From positions 1 through 33,284 of the forward strand of contig DF237558.1 of assembly GCA_000708835.1 (NCBI GenBank): a DNA stretch of 33,284 nt, in the 5' to 3' direction. Of the stretch, positions 27,435-33,284 are shown one piece after another (the first letter of the stretch is position 1; every line of letters begins with the position of its first letter). The notes beneath the pieces are model-generated. The model made no database searches, was not told the origin of the DNA, and worked only from the letters and a program-made list of their open reading frames with translations. Origin of the DNA: Klebsormidium nitens. Taxonomy: Eukaryota; Streptophyta; Klebsormidiophyceae; Klebsormidiales; Klebsormidiaceae. The position numbers and the translations under genes were made by a program.

Positions 27435-27930
27435 GGGTACATTAGTGAAGGTTTGGGTACAATAAGGAACTTTTGGCGATTTTGACTAGACGTGTTTTTC
27501 CTTTCCCTCAACCAGTCCTAATACGAAAAAGTCCGCTAATGTACCCAATCCTTATCAATCAGATTTGGGTACATTAACGAACGTTTCGTGATTTTGACTA
27601 GACATGTTTTCCTTTCCCCTCAATCAGTCCTGTTGCTGAAAAGTTCGTTAATGTACCCAATCCTTCGTTATTCTACCCATACTTTTATTTCTTTATTGTA
27701 TATCTTCAGGATAATTATTCTCAGTGTATAAATTTGTAAGAAAACGAAACAATATCAATCTTAAATAGGTAAGACATTTATATCTCTTAAAAACATGATT
27801 ATATATTATTTAAAAAGAGGGTACATTAGTGAAGGTTTGGGTACAATAAGGAACTTTTGGCGTTTGAGACTACGTGCAGGAAATGAAAAACCTTCTGAGT
27901 CTTTTTGGCAAACTGTCCGTTAATGTACCC
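27435..27930. repeat. Iteron-like direct and inverted repeats in the largest viral non-coding gap
   Basis: The word GGGTACATTA or close variants occurs at least six times in both orientations. Three modules can be seen: 27435-27546, 27567-27658 and 27819-27930. Each opens with GGGTACATTA and closes with its complement TAATGTACCC. Module 2 has perfect 16-base arms (GGGTACATTAACGAAC). Modules 1 and 3 share 44 identical bases at their starts, with two head-to-tail words each. A degenerate copy lies at 27659-27682. The gap 27292-28016 has no supported gene. This could be a replication origin, a recombination site or a small non-autonomous insert family. Confidence 0.75.
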
Positions 27931-27963
27931 ACTTCATATTTCAAATTTCATATATCAATTTCT

Positions 27964-27981
27964 AAACTTTTGAATTTTACT
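27964..27981 (+). promoter_or_regulatory. Weak early-type motif before the zinc-finger gene
   Basis: AAACTTTTGAATTTTACT matches the TTGAATTTTACT half of the recurrent motif but lacks the long A-run. It ends 35 bases before the ATG at 28017. Confidence 0.45.
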
Positions 27982-28016
27982 AATACTTAAAAAGTATCAG
28001 ACTGTAAACAGTAGTA

Positions 28017-28631
28017 ATGGATACGATACCAGTAGTTACGGATGAAACCGTCATTGTAAAAGATGAACCAGTCCGCTTTACATGCGAATACTGTAAAAAG
28101 CAATACGCCTACAGTCAAGGTAGATCGAGACATTATAATTTGTGCTGGGAAAGACACGAGACGATGAAGAAGCAACCAGAGAATCTAGTGAAGTATGGAG
28201 ATGAAGACGAAGATCGTATCACTGATGAACAAATTCTTGATATTCTAGTCGGTACACCGGCGGACGAAGTTATAACAGCAATTATGAAACTGATATGGGA
28301 TCGCCCAGAATATATGAACGTCAGAATATCTGGCAGATTTAGAAAGAACTGTGCCTATTTTGACGGAAAGTATTGGATTCCGATTGACAGGAAAATATTA
28401 GCAATTGAAGTCATTCAAAGAATCGGGTCACTGATCAACAAAAGGAAGCGTACTAATGACGCTATGCAACGAGCATGCATCTATTATCCGACTAATCGGA
28501 ATAGATACAATCAGTTCATTAACATTTTGGATACCGACGATGACGAAAAATGTGTCAGATCTGGACGTCGTGAACGATTGAGAGATATGCAAGACGATGT
28601 TATAAGATGCTTCATAAGAATAACTTCTTAA
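28017..28631 (+). CDS. C2H2 zinc-finger protein of giant-virus type
   Basis: The product is 204 residues. A single C2H2 finger is visible at residues 23-43 (CEYCKKQYAYSQGRSRHYNLC, with C23, C26, H39 and a cysteine in place of the last histidine). The remaining part includes a block of DEVITAIMKLIWDRPEYMNVRISGRF followed by YFDGKYWIPIDRK. That arrangement, a finger followed by a module with a hydrophobic helix, an N-V-x-I strand and a G-x-W motif, recalls proteins common in Mimivirus relatives. It may bind DNA or regulate transcription. The family match is from memory of the pattern and is moderate. Confidence 0.6.
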   Translation: MDTIPVVTDETVIVKDEPVRFTCEYCKKQYAYSQGRSRHYNLCWERHETMKKQPENLVKYGDEDEDRITDEQILDILVGTPADEVITAIMKLIWDRPEYMNVRISGRFRKNCAYFDGKYWIPIDRKILAIEVIQRIGSLINKRKRTNDAMQRACIYYPTNRNRYNQFINILDTDDDEKCVRSGRRERLRDMQDDVIRCFIRITS

Positions 28632-28673
28632 TTTTTTCTATAATCTCTATAATTTTTCTCTACGTTATAGTAA

Positions 28674-29270
28674 ATGGCAGACACTGAGATAGCAAAAAAG
28701 AAGAGGTTTCACATCGACAGTTCAGACGACGAGGAGACTGAGGAACAGCAGCAGGAAGAGGAATCAGAACTAGAGGAAGAGCAGGAAGAGCAAGAAGACG
28801 AAGTTGTGCCAGCACCTGTTTTAAAAACGAAGTCGACCGCCAAGACGGAAGAGGAGAAGGAGGTGCGTAAGAGGAAGGTCAGTCAAGCAGTGTTAGACCA
28901 CTGCAGAAGGATGCGAGAAATGAGATCGAAAAATCCGAAGCCGAAGGAGATATGTAAGACCGAGGTCAAAAAGAAGGTGAAGGCGATCAAACGTGAGGTC
29001 GAGGAACGCGAAGCAAAAAAAATTAATCAAATTTATGAGGAGGTCATTGAGAAACCAAAATTGAAAGCACAAGCGACTCCTAAACCCACAGCATCTCCTC
29101 CCGCGTTCAAAGACATACTGGATGTCAAGACGTACTACAAAACCAAATATCGAAGCAAATATGGAGCAGCGAGACCACCCCCGCCGCCACCAGAACCAGA
29201 GTACGAAGAACCTGAATATGACCAGCGAGAACTACTGAGACAGGCGATGAATTCGGTCAGATTCTTTTAG
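28674..29270 (+). CDS. Low-complexity acidic/basic protein
   Basis: The product is 198 residues. Residues about 15-45 are mostly Glu and Gln, with SSDDEETEEQQQEEE at the start. Residues about 50-120 are rich in Lys and Arg with predicted helix. The tail has a PPPPPPEPEYEEPEYD stretch and ends RELLRQAMNSVRFF. No domain is recognisable. A chromatin- or DNA-associated role is possible given the charge pattern. It follows the zinc-finger gene by 42 bases and precedes the gene at 29286 by 15 bases, so the three may form one transcription unit. Confidence 0.6.
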   Translation: MADTEIAKKKRFHIDSSDDEETEEQQQEEESELEEEQEEQEDEVVPAPVLKTKSTAKTEEEKEVRKRKVSQAVLDHCRRMREMRSKNPKPKEICKTEVKKKVKAIKREVEEREAKKINQIYEEVIEKPKLKAQATPKPTASPPAFKDILDVKTYYKTKYRSKYGAARPPPPPPEPEYEEPEYDQRELLRQAMNSVRFF

Positions 29271-29285
29271 TATACTATATTAGAA

Positions 29286-29636
29286 ATGGATGTTCAATAC
29301 GACAGACGGTTCAAAACCAAACAAGTTCCGCGTCAAACCCCTGAGGAAAAACAGCAAAAGTTCAAGGAATACTGCCAAAAAAACCGAGAGCGGTTTAATT
29401 CGAACGCGAGAAAGTATTATGCTGATCAACCTCTTATTCAATGTGATCCCTGTCGCATCGAACTTCGAGAGAGAAACTTGGAAAGACATGTGCAGACAAA
29501 AAAACATCAGAAGAATCTCCAAAATTATTCTGATCCTAAATTTGAAGAGTGGAAAAAGGGAAATATAATAAAGTCGTTGCGATTGCACGAGTTGGTCAGA
29601 AAGAATGATTTACCTGTCAGGATCAGTTTTGATTAA
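29286..29636 (+). CDS. U1/matrin-type C2H2 zinc-finger protein
   Basis: The product is 116 residues and basic. The segment CDPCRIELRERNLERHVQTKKH (about 56-77) is a C-x2-C-x12-H-x5-H finger of the U1/matrin kind, which binds nucleic acid, often dsRNA or DNA. The N-terminus carries many Lys, Arg and Gln. The gene is the last of a plus-strand run and overlaps the convergent gene at 29633 by four bases. No early-type motif lies just upstream, in line with co-transcription with 28017 and 28674. Confidence 0.6.
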   Translation: MDVQYDRRFKTKQVPRQTPEEKQQKFKEYCQKNRERFNSNARKYYADQPLIQCDPCRIELRERNLERHVQTKKHQKNLQNYSDPKFEEWKKGNIIKSLRLHELVRKNDLPVRISFD

Positions 29637-30025
29637 TCAAAGTGAATTGTCGTCAATTCTCGTTGATAATCAGATAAAGGGACTTCTTCTTTGCTGTAAA
29701 AATTGCAATTGCAGATATCGTTCAGATCAGTGATGAACTTTATCGTGGGGTTCTTAAATATGGGTGAGGTGATGAGAAGTCCTTCATGAGTATTTCCATT
29801 GCGTCTTTCAACGAACCTGTTGTAGACTTTGTACCAGTCCAATTTATACTCATTATCAAAGTATTTGAAGTTTATATGATTACACCCAAGATTCAAACTG
29901 CAACTTTCTGCAACAACATTGACATAATACATGACCATCATTCTGTCGGACACTGATATGTCCTTCGATTCGTTGTGGAAGAACTCGCGAGCAATGTAGT
30001 CATCAGGAAGAATGAACCTCGCCAT
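29633..30025 (-). CDS. Small protein, unknown
   Basis: The product is 130 residues, starting at MARFILPDDYIAREFF. It has a mixed alpha/beta look with several Cys and Tyr residues (CSLNLGCNHINFKYFD, then DICNCNFYSKEE). No known family was recognised. Its end overlaps the convergent gene at 29286-29636 by four bases. A poly-A stretch lies about 45 bases upstream of the start but lacks the TTGAATTTT half of the promoter motif. Confidence 0.55.
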   Translation of the reverse strand: MARFILPDDYIAREFFHNESKDISVSDRMMVMYYVNVVAESCSLNLGCNHINFKYFDNEYKLDWYKVYNRFVERRNGNTHEGLLITSPIFKNPTIKFITDLNDICNCNFYSKEEVPLSDYQRELTTIHFD

Positions 30026-30118
30026 TATATCATATGTGAGAAAATAATCCTTAGATTTGTTTTAAACGAAAAAAATAAACAACTACTTCGAACTTTTCTG
30101 ACCGCTAATCACATAAAA

Positions 30119-30571
30119 TCAAACGCATTTGTTTCTGGTAACCTTGCTGATCCTGAACCAGAACTCGGGTTCTAATTTGCCATCAATAATATCAGTGAGT
30201 GTAGCAACACTGTCAATGTTATCTTTCGCCTCTCCGTTATTGAATTTTGCGTGATATTCAACGGAATCAACTACAAAGATTGACTTCAGTTTCGTCACTT
30301 GGTTTGTGGCGTTTTGTTGAATATACTCGACCAAGTGACGCAACCCTCTTTTGTACACAGTGAGCCACCCGTAAATCATATGTTCTTTGAAGAATGCCTT
30401 CTGACCTGCTTTTGCTCCTATAAAATCATCCAGTTGCAAACGACACTTTTCAAGAAACACCATAGTCTCGTAAGGATCCATCTCTTTTATGAGATTTTCA
30501 GTGATTTCATCCATCTTAACTTCATCCTTGCTGAAGAAGACCAATCTCTGTTCGGGTGTAAGGGCATCCAT
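30119..30571 (-). CDS. Small helical protein with an early promoter motif, unknown
   Basis: The product is 150 residues, starting at MDALTPEQRLVFFSKDEV. It is mostly helical and charged, with MDPYETMVFLEKCRLQLDDF and GLRHLVEYIQQNATNQ. A well-formed AAAATTGA motif precedes it (30601-30621), so early expression is likely. The broken EsV-1-7/nuclease gene upstream reads through into this gene's leader. No family was recognised. Confidence 0.55.
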   Translation of the reverse strand: MDALTPEQRLVFFSKDEVKMDEITENLIKEMDPYETMVFLEKCRLQLDDFIGAKAGQKAFFKEHMIYGWLTVYKRGLRHLVEYIQQNATNQVTKLKSIFVVDSVEYHAKFNNGEAKDNIDSVATLTDIIDGKLEPEFWFRISKVTRNKCV

Positions 30572-31914
30572 TTTCTAATGTTGATATCTTTCGACATTCG
30601 GCAAAATTCAATTTTTTTTTTCGAATGAGAACATAATATCCATTGTAAAATAACTTTTCTTCGGTGAATTCTTTCGTGGGGATGGTCTTGGCATGGTGCA
30701 AAAATCTCTTAATGAGAGTGTCAGTTCGTATCTCATAGTCTTTCTTGTTCTTGAGGTACATAACGCCTGTCTTCTTGTTCACTGCGAAGCAGCTCAAATG
30801 TCTGTTCTGCTCCTTATCGAGGTACTTGTCTGGGTTGAAGCGGAGCATCACTACAGGTCGAGTCCCCAAATTGAACATGATCTCCATGCTACGTCGGTTC
30901 TCGCACATCTCGTCCCTGTCGTTGTGCTGGTCTTCGTCGTTCTCGATGATGATAACATGCGTGAACATGTCGATCAGAAAGTCGGGGCGTCTGTCTCTGC
31001 AGCCCCCCGACCCATCCACGTCGATCCTCTTGTTGTAGGTAAACTCGTAATCCTTCAGGCGTTCTTTCAGTACTTCTTTGAGAGCACGCTCTTTGGTTAG
31101 ATAGTTTCGGACGGACTGGCTCGTCAGGAAACAGGTTGACATAGCAAAAGAAGCAGTAACCTTTATACTTTTTTTGTACACGTGTATCGCAGTGGTCAGA
31201 CTAGCATTTGGAATTAACAACGTCTTCCATGTCTACTTTTGCATGGTTTTGGCAAAATCGCCCCATCTTTTCGCCAACGTTGTTGAAAATTGGTTGTGTG
31301 TTACAACCCTCATGCTCGCACCTTTTGTTGACAACATCTTCCATACCTGATTTCTTATGATTTTCACAATATTTTCCCTTGGTCTCGCCTTTGCTGTTAA
31401 AAGTTGGTCGGATTTTGCATCCATCTTGTTTGCATCTCGAGTTTTTTACGTCATCCATACCTGGTTTTTTGTGTTTTTTACAGTATCGATCAGTCTTCTC
31501 AGTAGGGTTGTTGAAGTTTGGTTCGGTATTGCACCCAACGTGCTCGCATTTTTTGTTTACAACGTTTTCCATACCATCTGTTTTGTGTTTTCCACAATAT
31601 CGACCAGTCTTCTCATCAGGATTGTTGAACTTTGGTTGCGTCTTGCATCCCTCATGCTCGCATGTGGGTGAAACGAGATCTTCCATTCCTGATTTCTTGT
31701 GTTTTCCACAGTATCGCCCTTCGGTCTCATTAGGGTTATTGAATTTTGGTCGAATCTTGCATCCCTTATGTTCGCACCTTCTTTTCTCGACGACGTTTTC
31801 CATCCCTGGTTTTTTGTGTTTTCCACAAAATTGTGGTGGACATTGAAAACCCTGAGTCGCTCGAGTTCCACACCTCACTCCATCATCGCCGACATACTTG
31901 CACCTACTGACCAT
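30522..31914 (-). pseudogene. Second EsV-1-7/nuclease gene, broken by a TAG and a frameshift
   Basis: From the ATG at 31914 (MVSRCKYVGDDGVRC) six EsV-1-7 repeats are intact (C-x4-C-x16-C-x2-H), up to VVNSKC. Then a TAG at 31201-31203 stands where the relative at 18296 has a lysine (RCKSDHC against C-stop-SDHC), so one AAG to TAG change is enough. The same frame goes on through GYCFFCYVNLFPDEPV. At about 31110-31117 an extra base shifts the frame; the nuclease part continues there (VRNYLTKERALKEVL, RRPDFLIDMFTHVIIIENDEDQH) to EEKLFYNGY. The original stop is also lost, so the frame runs on to 30522. The two lesions are separate. It has two more repeats than the intact copy. Confidence 0.8.
30601..30621 (-). 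promoter_or_regulatory. Putative early promoter of the 30571 gene
   Basis: On the minus strand a run of ten A's goes into TTGAATTTTGC, with AAAATTGA exact. It ends 29 bases before the ATG at 30571 and lies inside the 3' end of the broken EsV-1-7/nuclease frame. Confidence 0.65.
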
Positions 31915-31939
31915 CTTGCTAACGGTACTCGGGATCGAA

Positions 31940-31958
31940 GCAAAATTCAAATTTTTTT
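31940..31958 (-). promoter_or_regulatory. Putative early promoter of the second EsV-1-7/nuclease gene
   Basis: On the minus strand seven A's are followed by TTTGAATTTTGC, ending 25 bases before the ATG at 31914. The motif survives although the gene behind it is broken. The divergent gene at 31972 begins 13 bases on the other side, so the site could serve both. Confidence 0.6.
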
Positions 31959-31971
31959 CCAACCAGACATA

Positions 31972-32454
31972 ATGGCAATCACATTCAAGCAACTTCAAAA
32001 AGTACTGCCTAACGACATCGTGGAAAAAATAGTTTTGCTCAAACTCGAGAAGGAAATCAAAACTGATCCGATCGCCTTCGTGATGAACGGAAAGACTGAA
32101 CTGACGCCCTACCGAAAGTTTCATGTGTTTGATCACATCGTCCAAGGAAAGGTCAACATGACTTCGATCAAATCCTTTTTTAAATTGTACGAGCAATATA
32201 AGGAGAATGAACATTTCTTGAGTTGTTTTTGGCGTGCTTTATACTTTCGTCTTATCAATAATCATCAGAGACATGATAAATACTGGAAAAATGTCAATGA
32301 CTTTATCCTTGAATGTCGTGCTCTCTGGTGTAATTCAAACCACAAGCCATATAAGGTTGATCATGCAAAAAAACCATCAACATGTCTCAAAATGCCCAGA
32401 AAGAATAGCAAAATGTACAAGGCTTTCACGTGGTTCTTTGCAATAGCGGACTGA
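31972..32454 (+). CDS. Small protein with an F-box-like start
   Basis: From the ATG at 31972 (MAITFKQLQKVLPNDIVEKIVLL) the product is 160 residues. The LPNDIVEKIVLLKLE segment resembles the first helix of an F-box. The rest is basic, with aromatic-rich stretches (HFLSCFWRALYFRLINNHQ). The longer frame that begins at 31699 overlaps the repeat region of the EsV-1-7 gene on the other strand and is not used. It may be a host-interaction protein like the 8703 gene at the other end. The F-box reading is tentative. Confidence 0.55.
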   Translation: MAITFKQLQKVLPNDIVEKIVLLKLEKEIKTDPIAFVMNGKTELTPYRKFHVFDHIVQGKVNMTSIKSFFKLYEQYKENEHFLSCFWRALYFRLINNHQRHDKYWKNVNDFILECRALWCNSNHKPYKVDHAKKPSTCLKMPRKNSKMYKAFTWFFAIAD

Positions 32455-32457
32455 GAC

Positions 32458-32649
32458 TTATTCAGACCATTTCCAACCAGGAATAGTTTCTATCAAGCGA
32501 ATTCGTGCATCAGACAGTTCACCGTTTTTATATTGACGCCTTCGTGCTTCTTGCCACAGTTTTGTTCCATAGTCTTCATTACTGTTGAACTTGCAAGTCG
32601 GATCGGACAATTTGTTGCCTTTGCAACGACAGCAGCGGCACTCTGTCAT
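32458..32649 (-). CDS. Small protein with a Cys cluster and a helicase-associated (HA)-like domain
   Basis: The product is 63 residues. The N-terminus MTECRCCRCKGNKLSDPTC has five cysteines and may hold zinc. The remainder (LWQEARRRQYKNGELSDARI, then RLIETIPGWKW) matches the HA domain pattern: W, a basic helix with Y and G, LS-x-x-R-I, and a final G-W-x-W. HA domains occur in giant viruses and algal genomes beside or without helicases and may bind nucleic acid. No helicase is present in the window. A promoter motif lies at 32681-32701. It converges with the 31972 gene, four bases apart. Confidence 0.6.
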   Translation of the reverse strand: MTECRCCRCKGNKLSDPTCKFNSNEDYGTKLWQEARRRQYKNGELSDARIRLIETIPGWKWSE

Positions 32650-32680
32650 GGTTGCTGCTTTCCGACCATAAATCTCCAGT

Positions 32681-32701
32681 AAAATTCAAAAGTTTTTTTT
32701 T
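32681..32701 (-). promoter_or_regulatory. Putative early promoter of the HA-domain gene
   Basis: On the minus strand a run of nine A's is followed by CTTTTGAATTTTACT. The motif is split by a CTT insertion relative to the consensus and ends 31 bases before the ATG at 32649. Confidence 0.55.
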
Positions 32702-32713
32702 CGAGGACTCAAA

Positions 32714-33127
32714 TTAGTCTTCTTTTCGCAATTTGATGGTAAACTGAACTCCGACACGATAAGATGCATGATATGCACTTACTTTTATTGATTTTCCTTC
32801 AAATATAGGATACCTATATTGAACATATCGATCGTCCTCATTTTCGGCATCATAATCGTAAAGTAGTGATGTCATTGCAAGATGAAACAATTTCTTTTTT
32901 TTTGATACAGGTAGTTCCATATACTGATAATTTGCATCATCATCTTCGTCGTCATAAGGGTTTTCGACGTATTCGTAAAACACTAAATTATGGGTATTAA
33001 ACGATGTCATTTTATCAAGTGGAATTTCATCGTCTATTCGGTATTTATCTCCGTCAAAAACGTCTCCTACGACATTTCTATATATCCTTCCATCTGTTCT
33101 GTTAGGAATATGGATAATAGTCTCCAT
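32714..33127 (-). CDS. Small acidic protein at the right end, unknown
   Basis: From the ATG at 33127 (METIIHIPNRTDGRIYRNV) the product is 137 residues. A frame that starts at 33241 would run through the terminal repeat and the promoter and is rejected. It is beta-rich with an acidic YDDEDDDANYQ stretch in the middle and a C-terminus of VGVQFTIKLRKED. No family was recognised. It is the last gene before the right inverted repeat and mirrors the 8703 gene, with which it shares its promoter sequence but not its protein. Confidence 0.6.
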   Translation of the reverse strand: METIIHIPNRTDGRIYRNVVGDVFDGDKYRIDDEIPLDKMTSFNTHNLVFYEYVENPYDDEDDDANYQYMELPVSKKKKLFHLAMTSLLYDYDAENEDDRYVQYRYPIFEGKSIKVSAYHASYRVGVQFTIKLRKED

Positions 33128-33171
33128 TTTGAAAGTAAGAAGGAAGGGGTAATAAGACGGTCGGAAGTCTC

Positions 33172-33192
33172 CAGTAAAATTCAAATTTTTTT
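33172..33192 (-). promoter_or_regulatory. Putative early promoter of the 33127 gene
   Basis: It is the exact mirror of 8638-8660: nine A's and TTTGAATTTTACTG on the minus strand, 44 bases before the ATG at 33127. It lies inside the terminal repeat. Confidence 0.6.
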
Positions 33193-33284
33193 TTGGAGGA
33201 TTCGGGAGGATGATTTTGAAGTGATAAAGTGCAGGATTCAAAAAGACTTGAAAAAGATCCAGATGAAAGACAATATACCGCCCC
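33172..33284 (-). repeat. Right arm of the terminal inverted repeat, truncated by the window
   Basis: Its reverse complement equals 8552-8660 at 109 of 109 positions, and only one mismatch is seen among the four outermost bases. The left side continues outward with G-rich boxes and hairpins, so more of this arm is expected beyond 33,284. Confidence 0.9.

Larger units (their letters stand above)
8205..33284. mobile_element. Integrated polinton-like virus (PLV/virophage type), right end cut by the window
   Basis: The block is bounded by an inverted repeat (8548-8660 and 33172-33284) and carries a major capsid protein, a packaging ATPase, minor-capsid-like proteins, fibre-like proteins and a tyrosine recombinase. 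That set is typical of PLVs and virophages that integrate in algal genomes. Gene density, lack of introns and AT-rich composition contrast with the flanking CDT1 gene. The visible part is about 25 kb. The left limit is set here at the first hairpin and may lie a few hundred bases further left. No DNA polymerase, primase or helicase ATPase was recognised. At least five loci are disrupted by stops or frameshifts, so the copy may not be able to produce particles by itself. Confidence 0.85.

Noticed and set aside
27435-27930. CRISPR array reading of the GGGTACATTA repeats
   Set aside because: The words occur in both orientations with irregular spacing, and no cas-like gene is present.
30522-31220. 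A separate 232-codon nuclease gene with its own start
   Set aside because: Its first 25 or so codons are in the wrong frame compared with the EsV-1-7/nuclease relative; it is the downstream part of a broken gene.

Overview
The window joins two kinds of DNA. Bases 1 to about 7,800 look like nuclear DNA of a green alga: GC-rich, with short GT-AG introns. They hold a two-exon glycine-rich RNA-binding protein gene (1063-1921, +) and a ten-exon gene for the replication-licensing factor CDT1 (7524 down to 3362, -). I assembled the CDT1 model by matching splice phases and the known domain order. All ten exons join in frame to 683 codons.

From roughly 8.2 kb to the window end (33,284) the DNA is AT-richer, intron-less and densely coding on both strands. 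It reads as an integrated dsDNA virus of the polinton-like virus (PLV)/virophage kind. An inverted repeat marks both ends: 8552-8660 matches the complement of 33172-33280 without a mismatch, and the right arm runs off the window. Viral hallmarks are a major capsid protein (16140-17474), an A32/FtsK-like packaging ATPase (14513-15391), minor-capsid-like proteins (12639-13478 and 13641-14113), two large fibre-like Ser/Asn-rich proteins (19361-24111 and 24625-26418) and a tyrosine recombinase beside the left end (9156-10676). I recognise no DNA polymerase, primase, helicase ATPase or RNA polymerase between the two inverted-repeat arms.

Layout of the element: left terminal repeats and hairpins (8.2-8.7 kb); a small F-box-like gene; the recombinase; a membrane protein with a 24-bp repeat; the virion block (12.3-18.2 kb); an EsV-1-7 zinc-repeat/nuclease fusion (18.3-19.35 kb); the fibre block (19.4-26.4 kb); a nuclease-like gene; an iteron-like non-coding region (27.4-27.9 kb); then small zinc-finger and unknown genes up to the right inverted repeat.

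Two features stand out. First, a recurring upstream motif, an A-run followed by TTGAATTTT and often containing the octamer AAAATTGA (the early promoter of Mimivirus relatives), precedes mainly the non-virion genes and is missing from capsid, ATPase and fibre genes. This suggests an early/late split tied to a giant-virus-like transcription system. Second, EsV-1-7 repeat genes occur three times in different states: one intact, one broken by a TAG and a frameshift, and one reduced to 32 codons. Several other genes carry single lesions: a TAG in a small glycine-rich gene, frameshifts in a minor capsid gene and in an unlisted gene at 15761-16097, and a 4-base loss in the large fibre gene. The element therefore looks like a fairly recent insertion (identical terminal repeats) that is starting to decay, unless some of the indels are sequencing errors.
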